39,335 nt of DNA from CAZMXI01 sp964570205 (GTDB lineage Bacteria; Planctomycetota; Phycisphaerae; Tepidisphaerales; Tepidisphaeraceae): positions 1-39,335 of the forward strand of contig CAZMXI010000017.1 of the NCBI GenBank assembly GCA_964570205.1, given 5' to 3'. Positions 8,001 to 15,570 of the stretch are shown here, one piece after another (the first letter of the stretch is position 1; each line of letters starts with the position of its first letter). The notes below the pieces were generated by a model that saw nothing but the letters and a program-made list of their open reading frames with translations, did not search any database and had not been told where the DNA came from. The position numbers and the translations under genes were made by a program.

Positions 8001-9323
8001 TCAGATGATGAGCTGGAACTGGGCACGCAGCAGCCATTCGTCGTCGCCATCGGCTTGGATGCCCAGTCCGGTCAGATTCCGCGGGGGAGCGCCCTCGGGC
8101 AGGTAGCTCAGATCCAACGTGAACTTCGCGCGGTGCAGATAGCTTCCGTCGGGGCCAAAGTAGTAGGCGACGCCGACGGTGAGTTCCTGGAACAGATCAT
8201 CCGATGCGCCGTCGAGGCGGACGCGGTCTCGATCGAACAGAGTGATGTCGTACCTGGCGAAGGGCTCCCACTGGCGTGCAAGGATGAACGACACCTGGAG
8301 CAGCCCACCCCAGTCCCATTCATCGTCGAAGCCGGTGAACTCGGCGTTGCTGGAACTGCCCACCAGGGCGCCGTACACGGCAAATCCCGCGGCGTTCTTG
8401 TATTGAGAATCGACCGTCAGAAGCAAGCGGCGGGCGTCGCCGTTCTGCGACCAGTCGGCCCCCCCGCCGACCACCCAGAGGTCTTCCTTGACGTTCATGG
8501 CCGAGAAGTCGATATAGCTGGCCCAGTTGCCGGTGAGCTTCCAATCGGTTCGGAGGGCGAGGCCGTAGTCGAAGTCGACATCGCGAAACCCGGTGTTGCC
8601 CTCGTTCTGCCCATCGGTGACGCCGGCCTCGACGAAGACGGGGTTGTCCTTGCGATAACCGCCGTAGATGAGGGTGACGCCCTGGGTGTAAGAGGACTGC
8701 CCGCCGCCAATGAGGCTATCCACCATGGACACATCGACCGCAAGTCGGCGTTTCGAGCTGATGATAAACTCGTGGCTGAACAGATCCTTGATCTGCCCGA
8801 CCCGCACGCCCCAGTCGCTGTCGAACATGTAGCGGGCCCACATCTCCAGAAGCTGGATCTGGCCGGTATCGCGAACGGTTTCCCACTGCATGTAGTAGGA
8901 CAGGTCCTTGGTAAACAACGTGCCGGCCAGGTCGAAACAAAGGCGGCGCACCTCAAAACCATTGGTGAGCTCATCCTCATCGCCGGCGACGTCATCGCGA
9001 AAGTTGGTCACCGAGCGGAACTGGAACGTCACCGCGGGCCTCAGAAGGAAGTCTCCCGAGCGGATGAAGAAGCCGTTGTCGTAGCCGGCGGTGGCATCGC
9101 CGCCCGCGGCCAGGAGCTGGCTGCGCTGCTGGGCGTCGCGAAGGACGGCCTCAACCGCGCGGACCACGTCGACGCTGGCGGCGCGCTGACGCTCTTCCAG
9201 TTCCGCAACGCGCGCTTCGAGTTCGGCAATGCGCCGTTCCTCGGGCGGGGTATCAGCCTGCGATCTACCGACACCCAACAGCGAGGCAAAGGCCGCACCG
9301 AGAACCAGAGCCCGGCTTGTCAT
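8001..9323 (-). CDS. Phosphate-selective porin O/P-like outer membrane protein
   Basis: The protein has 440 residues. It has a signal peptide (about 1-23, MTSRALVLGAAFASLLGV), then a short coiled coil (about 29-65, RIAELEARVAELEERQ). A beta-barrel region follows with many alternating aromatic strands, such as GYDNGFFIRSGDFLLRP, LSYYMQWETV and LTVGVAYYFGPDGSYLHRAK, ending in LLRAQFQLII. The N-terminal coiled coil followed by a GY(D/N)NGFFI-type segment is typical of the OprO/OprP family, trimeric anion porins of the outer membrane. Substrate selectivity is not readable. It is transcribed divergently from an ABC importer operon with a shared 188-base upstream region, which suggests that the two layers take up the same or related solutes; that is inference. 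Confidence 0.85.
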   Translation of the reverse strand: MTSRALVLGAAFASLLGVGRSQADTPPEERRIAELEARVAELEERQRAASVDVVRAVEAVLRDAQQRSQLLAAGGDATAGYDNGFFIRSGDFLLRPAVTFQFRSVTNFRDDVAGDEDELTNGFEVRRLCFDLAGTLFTKDLSYYMQWETVRDTGQIQLLEMWARYMFDSDWGVRVGQIKDLFSHEFIISSKRRLAVDVSMVDSLIGGGQSSYTQGVTLIYGGYRKDNPVFVEAGVTDGQNEGNTGFRDVDFDYGLALRTDWKLTGNWASYIDFSAMNVKEDLWVVGGGADWSQNGDARRLLLTVDSQYKNAAGFAVYGALVGSSSNAEFTGFDDEWDWGGLLQVSFILARQWEPFARYDITLFDRDRVRLDGASDDLFQELTVGVAYYFGPDGSYLHRAKFTLDLSYLPEGAPPRNLTGLGIQADGDDEWLLRAQFQLII

Positions 9324-9393
9324 AATTGAATCCCATCCTTCCCAAGCGTCGCCGTCGGCGACCAGCCCTGTAGCCGGACGGAGGCGCCGATCA

Positions 9394-9422
9394 TTGCCCG
9401 TTGCGGTAGAACACAGGTTAAT
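9394..9422 (+). promoter_or_regulatory. Possible promoter of the ABC importer operon
   Basis: TTGCCC (9394-9399) and GTTAAT (9417-9422) are separated by 17 bases, each a 4/6 match to the sigma70-type consensus. It lies about 90 bases before the substrate-binding protein start and overlaps the possible porin promoter on the other strand. Confidence 0.3.
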
Positions 9423-9444
9423 ATTGCACGATGCCCCACGTCAA
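9418..9444 (-). promoter_or_regulatory. Possible promoter of the porin gene
   Basis: On the minus strand TTGACG (9439-9444) is followed after 15 bases by TATTAA (9418-9423). The -35 match is 5/6, the spacing is short and the -10 is weak. It would give a leader of about 85 bases. Confidence 0.35.
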
Positions 9445-9501
9445 GGAAGCGGGCTTGAATGCGCACAGACAAGAGTTGACAATGCGGGCGGTCTATTCGG
9501 C

Positions 9502-9507
9502 GGGAGG
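9502..9507 (+). promoter_or_regulatory. Ribosome binding site GGGAGG fixing the substrate-binding protein start
   Basis: GGGAGG lies 4 bases before ATG 9512. It selects this start, which also begins the signal peptide, over an ATG 81 bases upstream in the same frame. Confidence 0.75.
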
Positions 9508-9511
9508 TCAC

Positions 9512-10681
9512 ATGGGCGTGAGAACACATGTACATTGGACCACTCTGTTGTTTGCAGGGTTACTTCTGGCATTCTGCGGGTGCGATCGCGATTCGGGTAG
9601 CGCGGCCAGGCAATCCGCCGCCAGGCCACAATTGCGCGTGGGCCACGTTGGTCACGATCACCAGCTTGCGCTGTATGTAGCGGCCCTTAAAGGAGAACGG
9701 CTGAGTCCCGCCGGGCCGTTTCTGCGCGAGGTGCAGGCACGGGAGGTGTACGACCTGATCCAGAACGGTCAGGCCATCGCGCGGCTTCGGTTCGTCAAGG
9801 TCGGCGGCGGCGCGGAGATGCCCGCGGCCATGGCCCGCGGCGAGATCGACATCGGTCTGGGCGGGCTCATGCCGGTTGCCAAGTTCGCAGACGAGGGGCA
9901 GCCGTTACGGATCATCGCGCCGCTGCAGACTGACGGGGACATGCTCGTCATGCGCAGCGCTTCGCCGGTGAACGACTGGGCAGGGTTCGTCGCGGCCGCC
10001 AAGGCCGCGACCAAACCGCTGAAAATCGGGTACAAAGCCCCGACGGCCGGCGCGAAGATGATCTTCGAGCGCGCCCTCAAGGCCGAGGACATCCCCTGGA
10101 GCCTCGATCCGGCCGACGTCTCGGCCAGAGTGCTCCTGGTCAATATGGGCTCGGAGAAGAGCCACTTGCCGCTTCTGGAGAGCGGCGCGATTGATGGGTT
10201 CGTCATGAACCAGCCCGCGCCCGCCCAGGCCGTGCACAAGGGGCTCGGCAAGATTGTGGCCGACCTGTGCGACATGCCGCCGCGGGGCAAATGGGTGCAG
10301 CATCCCTGCTGCTGCATCGCGGCCACGCAGCAGACGCTGGACCAGCATCCGCAGCAGGTCAAGGCTCTGCTGAAGGTGATCCTGCTGGCGACGCAGTCCA
10401 TCAACGCCGACAGCGCCGGCGCGATCGACTGCGCGGTGGAATGGACCAAGACGGAAAAGCCGGTGGAGCAGGCGTCGGTGCCGACCGTGCGATACAGCGC
10501 TGAACCCACGGAGCAGTGGTTCAGCGGAGTCCGCACCTGGGCGGAGATGGTCAAGGAGATCCAGTTCTTCAAGGGCAAGTACGTCGCGATGACCGCTGAC
10601 GCGTTCATGCAGGACCTGTGCGTTCTGGACCTCTGTCGCGAGGCGGCCGCCGAATTGCGGGAGGCGGGACAGCTCAAGTGA
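9512..10681 (+). CDS. ABC transporter substrate-binding lipoprotein, nitrate/sulfonate/taurine (NMT1/SsuA-like) class
   Basis: The protein has 389 residues. The N-terminus is a signal sequence ending in LLLAFCGCDRDS, a lipoprotein-like cysteine region (Cys22 or Cys24) though the lipobox is not canonical. The mature part follows the periplasmic-binding fold II pattern: RVGHVGHDHQLALYVA, FVKVGGGAEMPAAMARGEID, GLGGLMPVAKFADEG, KIGYKAPTAGAKMIFERAL and LLESGAIDGFVMNQP. It would deliver an oxyanion or small organic ligand to the permease. It carries an unusual WVQHPCCCIAAT segment with three cysteines in a row, which could affect ligand choice or metal binding. The stop codon overlaps the permease ATG by one base, so the genes are translationally coupled. 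The ligand is unknown. Confidence 0.88.
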   Translation: MGVRTHVHWTTLLFAGLLLAFCGCDRDSGSAARQSAARPQLRVGHVGHDHQLALYVAALKGERLSPAGPFLREVQAREVYDLIQNGQAIARLRFVKVGGGAEMPAAMARGEIDIGLGGLMPVAKFADEGQPLRIIAPLQTDGDMLVMRSASPVNDWAGFVAAAKAATKPLKIGYKAPTAGAKMIFERALKAEDIPWSLDPADVSARVLLVNMGSEKSHLPLLESGAIDGFVMNQPAPAQAVHKGLGKIVADLCDMPPRGKWVQHPCCCIAATQQTLDQHPQQVKALLKVILLATQSINADSAGAIDCAVEWTKTEKPVEQASVPTVRYSAEPTEQWFSGVRTWAEMVKEIQFFKGKYVAMTADAFMQDLCVLDLCREAAAELREAGQLK

Positions 10682-11520
10682 TGCGATTCCCCCAGCCATT
10701 CAGCAAGATCGTCCTGGGGGCGGTCGTTCCCGCCGCCATCATGGCGCTGTGGCACATCGGATCGCGCAGCAGCGTGGTGGTGCCCTCCATCCCCGCGGTG
10801 CTGGAGGTTCTGCTGCACCCCTGGCGCGAGCCTCCCAACCTTGATGCGCCTCCACTGGCCAGCAGCGCCATGATCAGCGTACTGCGGGTGGTGTGCGGCT
10901 TCGGCCTGGCGGCGGCGACAGCCGTGCCCGTCGGGCTGCTCATCGGGCGCAGCCGCCGGGCGATGGATGCGCTGGCGCCGACAATCGCGGCCTTCATGGT
11001 CATCAGCCCCATCGCCTGGATGCCCGTGGCGATCATCCTGTTTGGCCTGTCCAGCCCCGCAACGGCGCTGGCTGGCGATGAAGCCTGGAGGTACATCTGG
11101 CTCGATCAGCTTCGCTGGGCGATCATCTGCGTCATCTGGCTGGGGGCGTTCTTCCCCATCACCATCAACACGGCTGCGGGGGTGCATGGGACGCGGCAGT
11201 CGCACATCGAAGCTGCGCGCGTGCTGGGCGCATCGCGATGGCAACTGCTGGCAACGATCGTCCTGCCCAGCGCGGTTCCGGCCATCATGGCGGGACTGCG
11301 CATCGGCGGTGGGATTGCGTGGCGCGTCATTATTGCGGCGGAGGTCTTTCCCGGCACGCGAGGCGGTCTGGGGTACATGATCGCCACCGCTCACCAGCAA
11401 GCCACCTATGAGTATGCCTTTGCGGCGATCCTGGTGATCGCGGCGATTGGACTGTTGCTGGACGGTGTTCTGCGCACGCTGGCGGCGCGGGTCGGCCACT
11501 GGCAGGCTGAACAGCGGTAG
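10681..11520 (+). CDS. ABC transporter permease (SsuC/TauC-like)
   Basis: The protein has 279 residues with six predicted hydrophobic segments and the binding-protein-dependent permease (EAA) loop EAARVLGASRWQLLAT followed by LPSAVPAIMAGLRIG, which contacts the ATPase. Other typical segments are SVLRVVCGFGLAAATAVPVGLLIGRS near residues 62-87 and PIAWMPVAIILFG. It forms the membrane channel of the importer. The sequence between helices around ATALAGDEAWRYIWLDQL is a short insertion compared with many SsuC-type permeases. The ATG is within the TGATG overlap with the binding-protein gene, and the ATPase gene follows after 9 bases. The solute is not identified. Confidence 0.93.
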   Translation: MRFPQPFSKIVLGAVVPAAIMALWHIGSRSSVVVPSIPAVLEVLLHPWREPPNLDAPPLASSAMISVLRVVCGFGLAAATAVPVGLLIGRSRRAMDALAPTIAAFMVISPIAWMPVAIILFGLSSPATALAGDEAWRYIWLDQLRWAIICVIWLGAFFPITINTAAGVHGTRQSHIEAARVLGASRWQLLATIVLPSAVPAIMAGLRIGGGIAWRVIIAAEVFPGTRGGLGYMIATAHQQATYEYAFAAILVIAAIGLLLDGVLRTLAARVGHWQAEQR

Positions 11521-11529
11521 GAGCGATCT

Positions 11530-12354
11530 GTGATCCGTTTTGACTGCGTCACCCGGACCTTCACCACGCCCGCCCGGGGCATGGTTCTCGCGCTGGACCG
11601 GTTGTCCATCGAGTGCGCTCCCGGGCGGATCACCTGCGTGGTGGGTCCATCCGGGTGCGGGAAGTCGACCCTGCTTCGCCTGGCGGCGGGTCTGCTTAAT
11701 CCGGAAAGCGGGCAGGTCCTGGTCAACGGCCGGATCGTGCACGACCCGCCGCAGGGGCTGGCAATGGTCAGCCAGGAGGGCGACCTGTTGCCGTGGCGGC
11801 GCATCCTGCCGAACATCGCGCTGGGGCTGGAACTGCGGCGCATCGCCCGCAGGCAGCGGCACGAATTGGCGGCGGAGGCAATGCAACGGGTCGGCCTGAG
11901 CGACGCCGTGGGGCAGAGCTATCCGCATGAGTTGTCCGGCGGCATGCGGCGCCGCGTGGCGCTGGCCAGGGCGTTGTGTGTCCGCCCATCGGTCCTTCTG
12001 ATGGACGAGCCATTCGCGGCCGTGGATGAGCCTTCGCGGCACGAACTCCAGCAAGACATGCTGGATCTGTGCGCGGCGAACGAGATGACCGTTCTTTTCG
12101 TAACCCACAGCATCGAAGAAGCGGTCTTCCTGGCCGACACGGTCGCGGTGATGACCGCCGGCCGGGTTGTCGCAACGGTCAGGCCCGGCCTTCCCGCCAC
12201 CCACGACCGGCTTTCCGGGCCATTCATCGAGGCATTGCTTCGTGTTCGACGGGAACTGGCGGGAGTCGGCCGGGAGCGTGAAGAGAGCGTCACTCGTCGT
12301 TGCCCCCCATTGCCTCCCGTCGATTCGCCGGGCGGCCAGAAGGGCGGAGGGTAG
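11530..12354 (+). CDS. ABC transporter ATP-binding protein (SsuB/TauB-like)
   Basis: The protein has 274 residues and starts at GTG 11530, with TAGGAG 7 bases upstream overlapping the permease stop. Walker A is GPSGCGKST (39-47), the Q-loop region is MVSQEGDLLPW (the LLPW ending is typical of nitrate/sulfonate/taurine transporters), the signature is LSGGMRRRVALARAL, Walker B and D-loop are LLMDEPFAAVDE, and the switch His is in VTHSIEEA. All catalytic elements are intact, so it should energise the importer at the cytoplasmic face. A 35-residue tail after the fold (REREESVTRRCPPLPPVDSP) looks disordered. It is the last gene of the three-gene operon; a palindrome lies 14 bases beyond its stop. 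Confidence 0.95.
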   Translation: MIRFDCVTRTFTTPARGMVLALDRLSIECAPGRITCVVGPSGCGKSTLLRLAAGLLNPESGQVLVNGRIVHDPPQGLAMVSQEGDLLPWRRILPNIALGLELRRIARRQRHELAAEAMQRVGLSDAVGQSYPHELSGGMRRRVALARALCVRPSVLLMDEPFAAVDEPSRHELQQDMLDLCAANEMTVLFVTHSIEEAVFLADTVAVMTAGRVVATVRPGLPATHDRLSGPFIEALLRVRRELAGVGREREESVTRRCPPLPPVDSPGGQKGGG

Positions 12355-12367
12355 ACCACCTTCAGGG

Positions 12368-12387
12368 TGCACGCCAATTGGCGTGCA
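12368..12387. terminator. Perfect 20-base palindrome between convergent genes, possible bidirectional terminator
   Basis: TGCACGCCAATTGGCGTGCA is identical on both strands. As RNA it can fold into an 8-bp stem with an AATT loop on either transcript. It sits between the ABC ATPase stop and the stop of the convergent small gene. There is no T-run, so termination would not be the canonical intrinsic type; a protein operator is the alternative. Confidence 0.45.
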
Positions 12388-12428
12388 AAGATCCGCCCGG
12401 GGGGTACCTGGGAATATCGACGCGAAGG

Positions 12429-12836
12429 TTAGTTGCCGGCGGGTTCGGGGGACTTGGGCATGGTGCAGGTGCTGCATTGGGCCTGGTCGCCGGTGTTGGC
12501 GTCAGCGGCGTGGGGGTCTTTCTGCATGCACTGGGTCATGTGGGATTTCAGGCTGGCAAGCTGGACCTGGGCGGTGTCGAGGGCGGCGAGCATTTTCGCG
12601 GGTTCTTTGCTTTCTTTGGCGGTTGCGATGGCCGCCAGGGCGGCATCGACACCCGTGATCATGGCAACGTGGGGGTCTTCCTTCCTGGCCTCCTTGGCGG
12701 GCGTCGAGCCGCCGGCACAGCAGGCAGGCAGGTCCTGATTCTCGGCGTTGCTCGCGGGTCCCGCGCCGACGAATGCGCTGACGCCAACCAGGGCCACGGC
12801 CACGACACAAACCGCTGCAGCCATCCAACGTGCCAT
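12429..12836 (-). CDS. Small exported Cys/Met/His-containing protein of unknown function
   Basis: The protein has 135 residues from ATG 12836, with AAGGAG 7 bases upstream; nine more in-frame residues upstream were dropped. A signal peptide or N-terminal anchor is clear (MARWMAAAVCVVAVALVGVSAFVGAG). The mature part has DLPACCAGG, then a helical region of about 60 residues (TGVDAALAAIATAKESKE to VQLASLKSHMTQCMQKDPH), and ends with QAQCSTCTMPKSPEPAGN. The paired CC, HMTQCMQ and CSTCTM could bind a soft metal such as copper or form disulfides; that is inference. I do not recognise a family. It is convergent with the ABC operon and divergent from the U32 gene. Confidence 0.75.
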   Translation of the reverse strand: MARWMAAAVCVVAVALVGVSAFVGAGPASNAENQDLPACCAGGSTPAKEARKEDPHVAMITGVDAALAAIATAKESKEPAKMLAALDTAQVQLASLKSHMTQCMQKDPHAADANTGDQAQCSTCTMPKSPEPAGN

Positions 12837-12890
12837 ATGATGCTCCTTGTGCACTGTTGCCACCGGACACCTGCCTGGCGGCTTGAGACA

Positions 12891-12920
12891 ATGCTATGCC
12901 TGGCAACACGCCATAGACAA
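12891..12920 (-). promoter_or_regulatory. Possible promoter of the small Cys-rich gene
   Basis: On the minus strand TTGTCT (12915-12920) and TAGCAT (12891-12896) are 18 bases apart, each 4/6 to consensus. It lies about 55 bases before the ATG. Confidence 0.35.
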
Positions 12921-12926
12921 CCACGG

Positions 12927-12955
12927 CGGACAAGGGGACATTCCCGGTTTACAAT
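12927..12955 (+). promoter_or_regulatory. Probable promoter of the U32 gene
   Basis: CGGACA (12927-12932) and TACAAT (12950-12955) have a 17-base spacer; the matches are 4/6 and 5/6. Transcription would begin near 12962, leaving a 24-base leader before ATG 12986. Confidence 0.5.
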
Positions 12956-12971
12956 GGCGGGCTGCTAAATC

Positions 12972-12977
12972 GGAAGG
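12972..12977 (+). promoter_or_regulatory. Ribosome binding site GGAAGG deciding the U32 start
   Basis: GGAAGG ends 8 bases before ATG 12986. A GTG at 12977 is in frame but overlaps this site, so the ATG is preferred. Confidence 0.6.
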
Positions 12978-12985
12978 TGAACAAG

Positions 12986-15514
12986 ATGCCCGACCGCCCG
13001 CTGACACCTGAATTGCTAGCCCCGGCCGGGGACTGGGAGGCTCTGCGCGCCGCCGTGGCTAACGGAGCCGACGCCGTGTACTTCGGCCTTTCGAACTTCA
13101 ACGCCCGGCACCGGGCGGCCAATTTCGGCATCGAGGAACTGCCGGAGGTGATGCGTTACCTGCATGACCACAACGTGCGCGGGTATGTAACCTTCAATAC
13201 ACTGATCTTCTCGGACGAGCTGGAGGAAGCGACAGGGGTCATCAGCGCCGCGGCGAAGGCGGGCGTGGATGCGCTGATCGTGCAAGACCTTGGTATTGCT
13301 AGACTTATACAGATGGAATGCCCGGAGATGGCGGTGCATGGATCGACCCAGATGACGTTGACCGAGCCAATGGGGATCGAATTCGTGCGGTCGCTGGGGG
13401 TGCGGAGGGTGATCCTGGCGCGGGAGTTATCCACAAACGACATCCTGCGCATCACTGCGGGAACCGATGTGCCGGTGGAGGTGTTCATCCACGGAGCGCT
13501 GTGCGTGGCGTATTCGGGACAATGTTTGACGAGCGAGTCGCTGGGCGGGCGATCGGCCAACCGGGGCATGTGCGCGCAGGCGTGCCGGCTACCGTACGAC
13601 CTGATGGTGGATGGCGGGCAGCGGGATCTGGGTGACAAGGCGTATCTGCTGTCGCCACAGGACCTTGCGGCGTATGGCCTGATCGGCGACCTGACCCGGC
13701 TAGGCGTGGCGGCGTTCAAGATCGAGGGGAGGCTGAAGAGCGCGCATTACGTAGCGGCAACGACGCAGACGTATCGGGCGGCCCTGGATGCGGCGATCAA
13801 AGCCGAGGCTTTCGAGATCGCTCCGCAACAACGGCAAGACCTGGCGCAGTCGTTTTCGCGCGGGTTTACGCACGGGTTTCTGGATGGGGTGGATCACCAG
13901 AGCCTGGTGCATGCGCGGTTTCCGAAGTCGCGGGGGATTCGCGTGGGGATGGTGGCGAGCAGGACGACGGCCGGAGTGGTGATCGAGCTGGAGGGTGGCG
14001 GGGCGGGGCTGAAGGCGGGCGATGGGGTGGTTTTTGATGAGGGGCATCCGGAACAGGATGAGCAAGGGGGGCGGGTGCTAACGGTGATGCCGGCGGGCGG
14101 CCGGGCGAAGGGAAACAGTGCGTGCGAAGTGCGGTTTCATCCGGGTGATGTGAACCTGTCGGCGGTGGCGGTTGGGGCGATCGTGTGGAAGACGGATGAT
14201 CCGGCCATTCGCAGGCGATTGCAGCAGTCTTATGCGAGGGAGAGGGTGGCAAGGCGCGTTGGATTGCACATCCGGGCATCTGCGGTGGTCGGCAAGCCGC
14301 TGGCGGTGCGGGCGTGGACGGATGAAGGGCATGAGGTGGAGGTTCGGTCGGATGAGCCGTTGGGGCGTGCGGAGAAGCACCCGCTGACGGTGGAGCTGTT
14401 GCGGGAGCAGTTCGGGCGGCTGGGGCAGACACCGTATGAGCTGGGGCGCGTTGAGTTGGGCGGGGATGGAGATGCAGCGCCGGCCGAGGCGGTGATGGCG
14501 CCCAAGTCGGTCCTGAACGAGCTGCGGCGGCATGCGGTGGAGATGCTGATGCGGCGGCGGCAGTCGGAGCGGGTCTATCCGATAGCCGATGCGGACGCGC
14601 TGGCGCATCTGCGGGGCGAAATCGCGACGGAGCCTGGCGAATCGAGGGCGGGGTGGTCGCTGTCCGTGCTTGTGCGGACGATGGAGCAACTGGGAGCAGT
14701 GCTGGATTGGCGTCGAACGGGCGATGGGCAGGCAGAGACCATCTACTGCGACTTCGAGGATGTCCGGCGGTACCAGGAGGCGGTGAGCCTGGCAAGATCG
14801 GCCGGGCAGAGAATTGCGCTGGCAACGTTGCGGGTGGTGAAGCCGAACGAATATGGGCTGCTGCGGCAGATCGCGGATTGCGAGCCGGACGCGGTTCTGG
14901 TGCGAAACCTGGCGGCGGTGGCGTTTTACAGGCGGGAATCGCCGCAGTTGCCGCTGCATGGGGATTATTCGCTGAACATCGCCAATGAGCTGACGGCGGC
15001 GGTCTTTGCCGAGGCGGGGCTGAGGCGGATGGTGCCCAGCTATGACCTGAACTGGCAGCAGCTCGCGGCGATGGTGCGGCGATTCCCGGCGGGGATGTTC
15101 GAGGCGGTGATCCACCAGCACATGCCGATGTTTCACATGGAGCACTGCGTGTTCGCACACACGCTTTCGGATGGCAGCGACTATCGCACCTGCGGGCGGC
15201 CATGCGAGAAACACCAGGTGGACCTGCGCGACCGCGTTGGACAGGCGCATCCGCTGATACCGGATGTGGGGTGCAGGAATACGCTGTTCAACGCGACAGC
15301 GCAGTCGGCGGCGGAGTACATCCCGGAGATGAAGCGGCTGGGGCTGCGGCATTTCCGGGTTGAGCTGCTGCGGGAGACGGCGGCAGAGGCGGCCGCCCTG
15401 CTGGACCGATATGCCCGCGTCCTGGCCGGCGAGGAAAGCCCGGCGACGACGTGGCGGAAGTTGAGAATCCTCAATCAACTGGGGGTAACGCGGGGGACGC
15501 TGGATCACATCTGA
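12986..15514 (+). CDS. Peptidase U32 family protein with C-terminal DUF3656-type extension (RlhA/YdcP-like)
   Basis: The protein has 842 residues. The N-terminus LLAPAGDWEALRAAVANG followed by ADAVYFG is the U32 signature, and HGALCVAYSGQC plus RGMCAQAC gives four cysteines (173, 180, 196, 200) that in U32 proteins bind an iron-sulfur cluster. The middle has a beta-rich region (residues about 315-480). The last third again looks like a barrel and ends with a second set of four cysteines (721, 736, 740, 763) in MEHCVFAH, RTCGRPC and DVGCRN. Long U32 proteins of this layout include E. coli RlhA, which hydroxylates C2501 of 23S rRNA; older names call them collagenase-like proteases. Function in rRNA or tRNA modification is likelier than proteolysis. 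It has its own promoter-like sequence and no operon partner. Confidence 0.9.
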   Translation: MPDRPLTPELLAPAGDWEALRAAVANGADAVYFGLSNFNARHRAANFGIEELPEVMRYLHDHNVRGYVTFNTLIFSDELEEATGVISAAAKAGVDALIVQDLGIARLIQMECPEMAVHGSTQMTLTEPMGIEFVRSLGVRRVILARELSTNDILRITAGTDVPVEVFIHGALCVAYSGQCLTSESLGGRSANRGMCAQACRLPYDLMVDGGQRDLGDKAYLLSPQDLAAYGLIGDLTRLGVAAFKIEGRLKSAHYVAATTQTYRAALDAAIKAEAFEIAPQQRQDLAQSFSRGFTHGFLDGVDHQSLVHARFPKSRGIRVGMVASRTTAGVVIELEGGGAGLKAGDGVVFDEGHPEQDEQGGRVLTVMPAGGRAKGNSACEVRFHPGDVNLSAVAVGAIVWKTDDPAIRRRLQQSYARERVARRVGLHIRASAVVGKPLAVRAWTDEGHEVEVRSDEPLGRAEKHPLTVELLREQFGRLGQTPYELGRVELGGDGDAAPAEAVMAPKSVLNELRRHAVEMLMRRRQSERVYPIADADALAHLRGEIATEPGESRAGWSLSVLVRTMEQLGAVLDWRRTGDGQAETIYCDFEDVRRYQEAVSLARSAGQRIALATLRVVKPNEYGLLRQIADCEPDAVLVRNLAAVAFYRRESPQLPLHGDYSLNIANELTAAVFAEAGLRRMVPSYDLNWQQLAAMVRRFPAGMFEAVIHQHMPMFHMEHCVFAHTLSDGSDYRTCGRPCEKHQVDLRDRVGQAHPLIPDVGCRNTLFNATAQSAAEYIPEMKRLGLRHFRVELLRETAAEAAALLDRYARVLAGEESPATTWRKLRILNQLGVTRGTLDHI

Positions 15515-15570
15515 CGATCCATGATCAATGCCCGACCCGGGGATTCAGCAGGCAAGGAGGAGTTGTCCGG

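Noticed and set aside
9769..12477. Open frame of 902 codons on the minus strand across the ABC operon
   Set aside because: It covers three genes with full ABC motifs on the other strand; its own text is low-complexity Arg/Gln/His.
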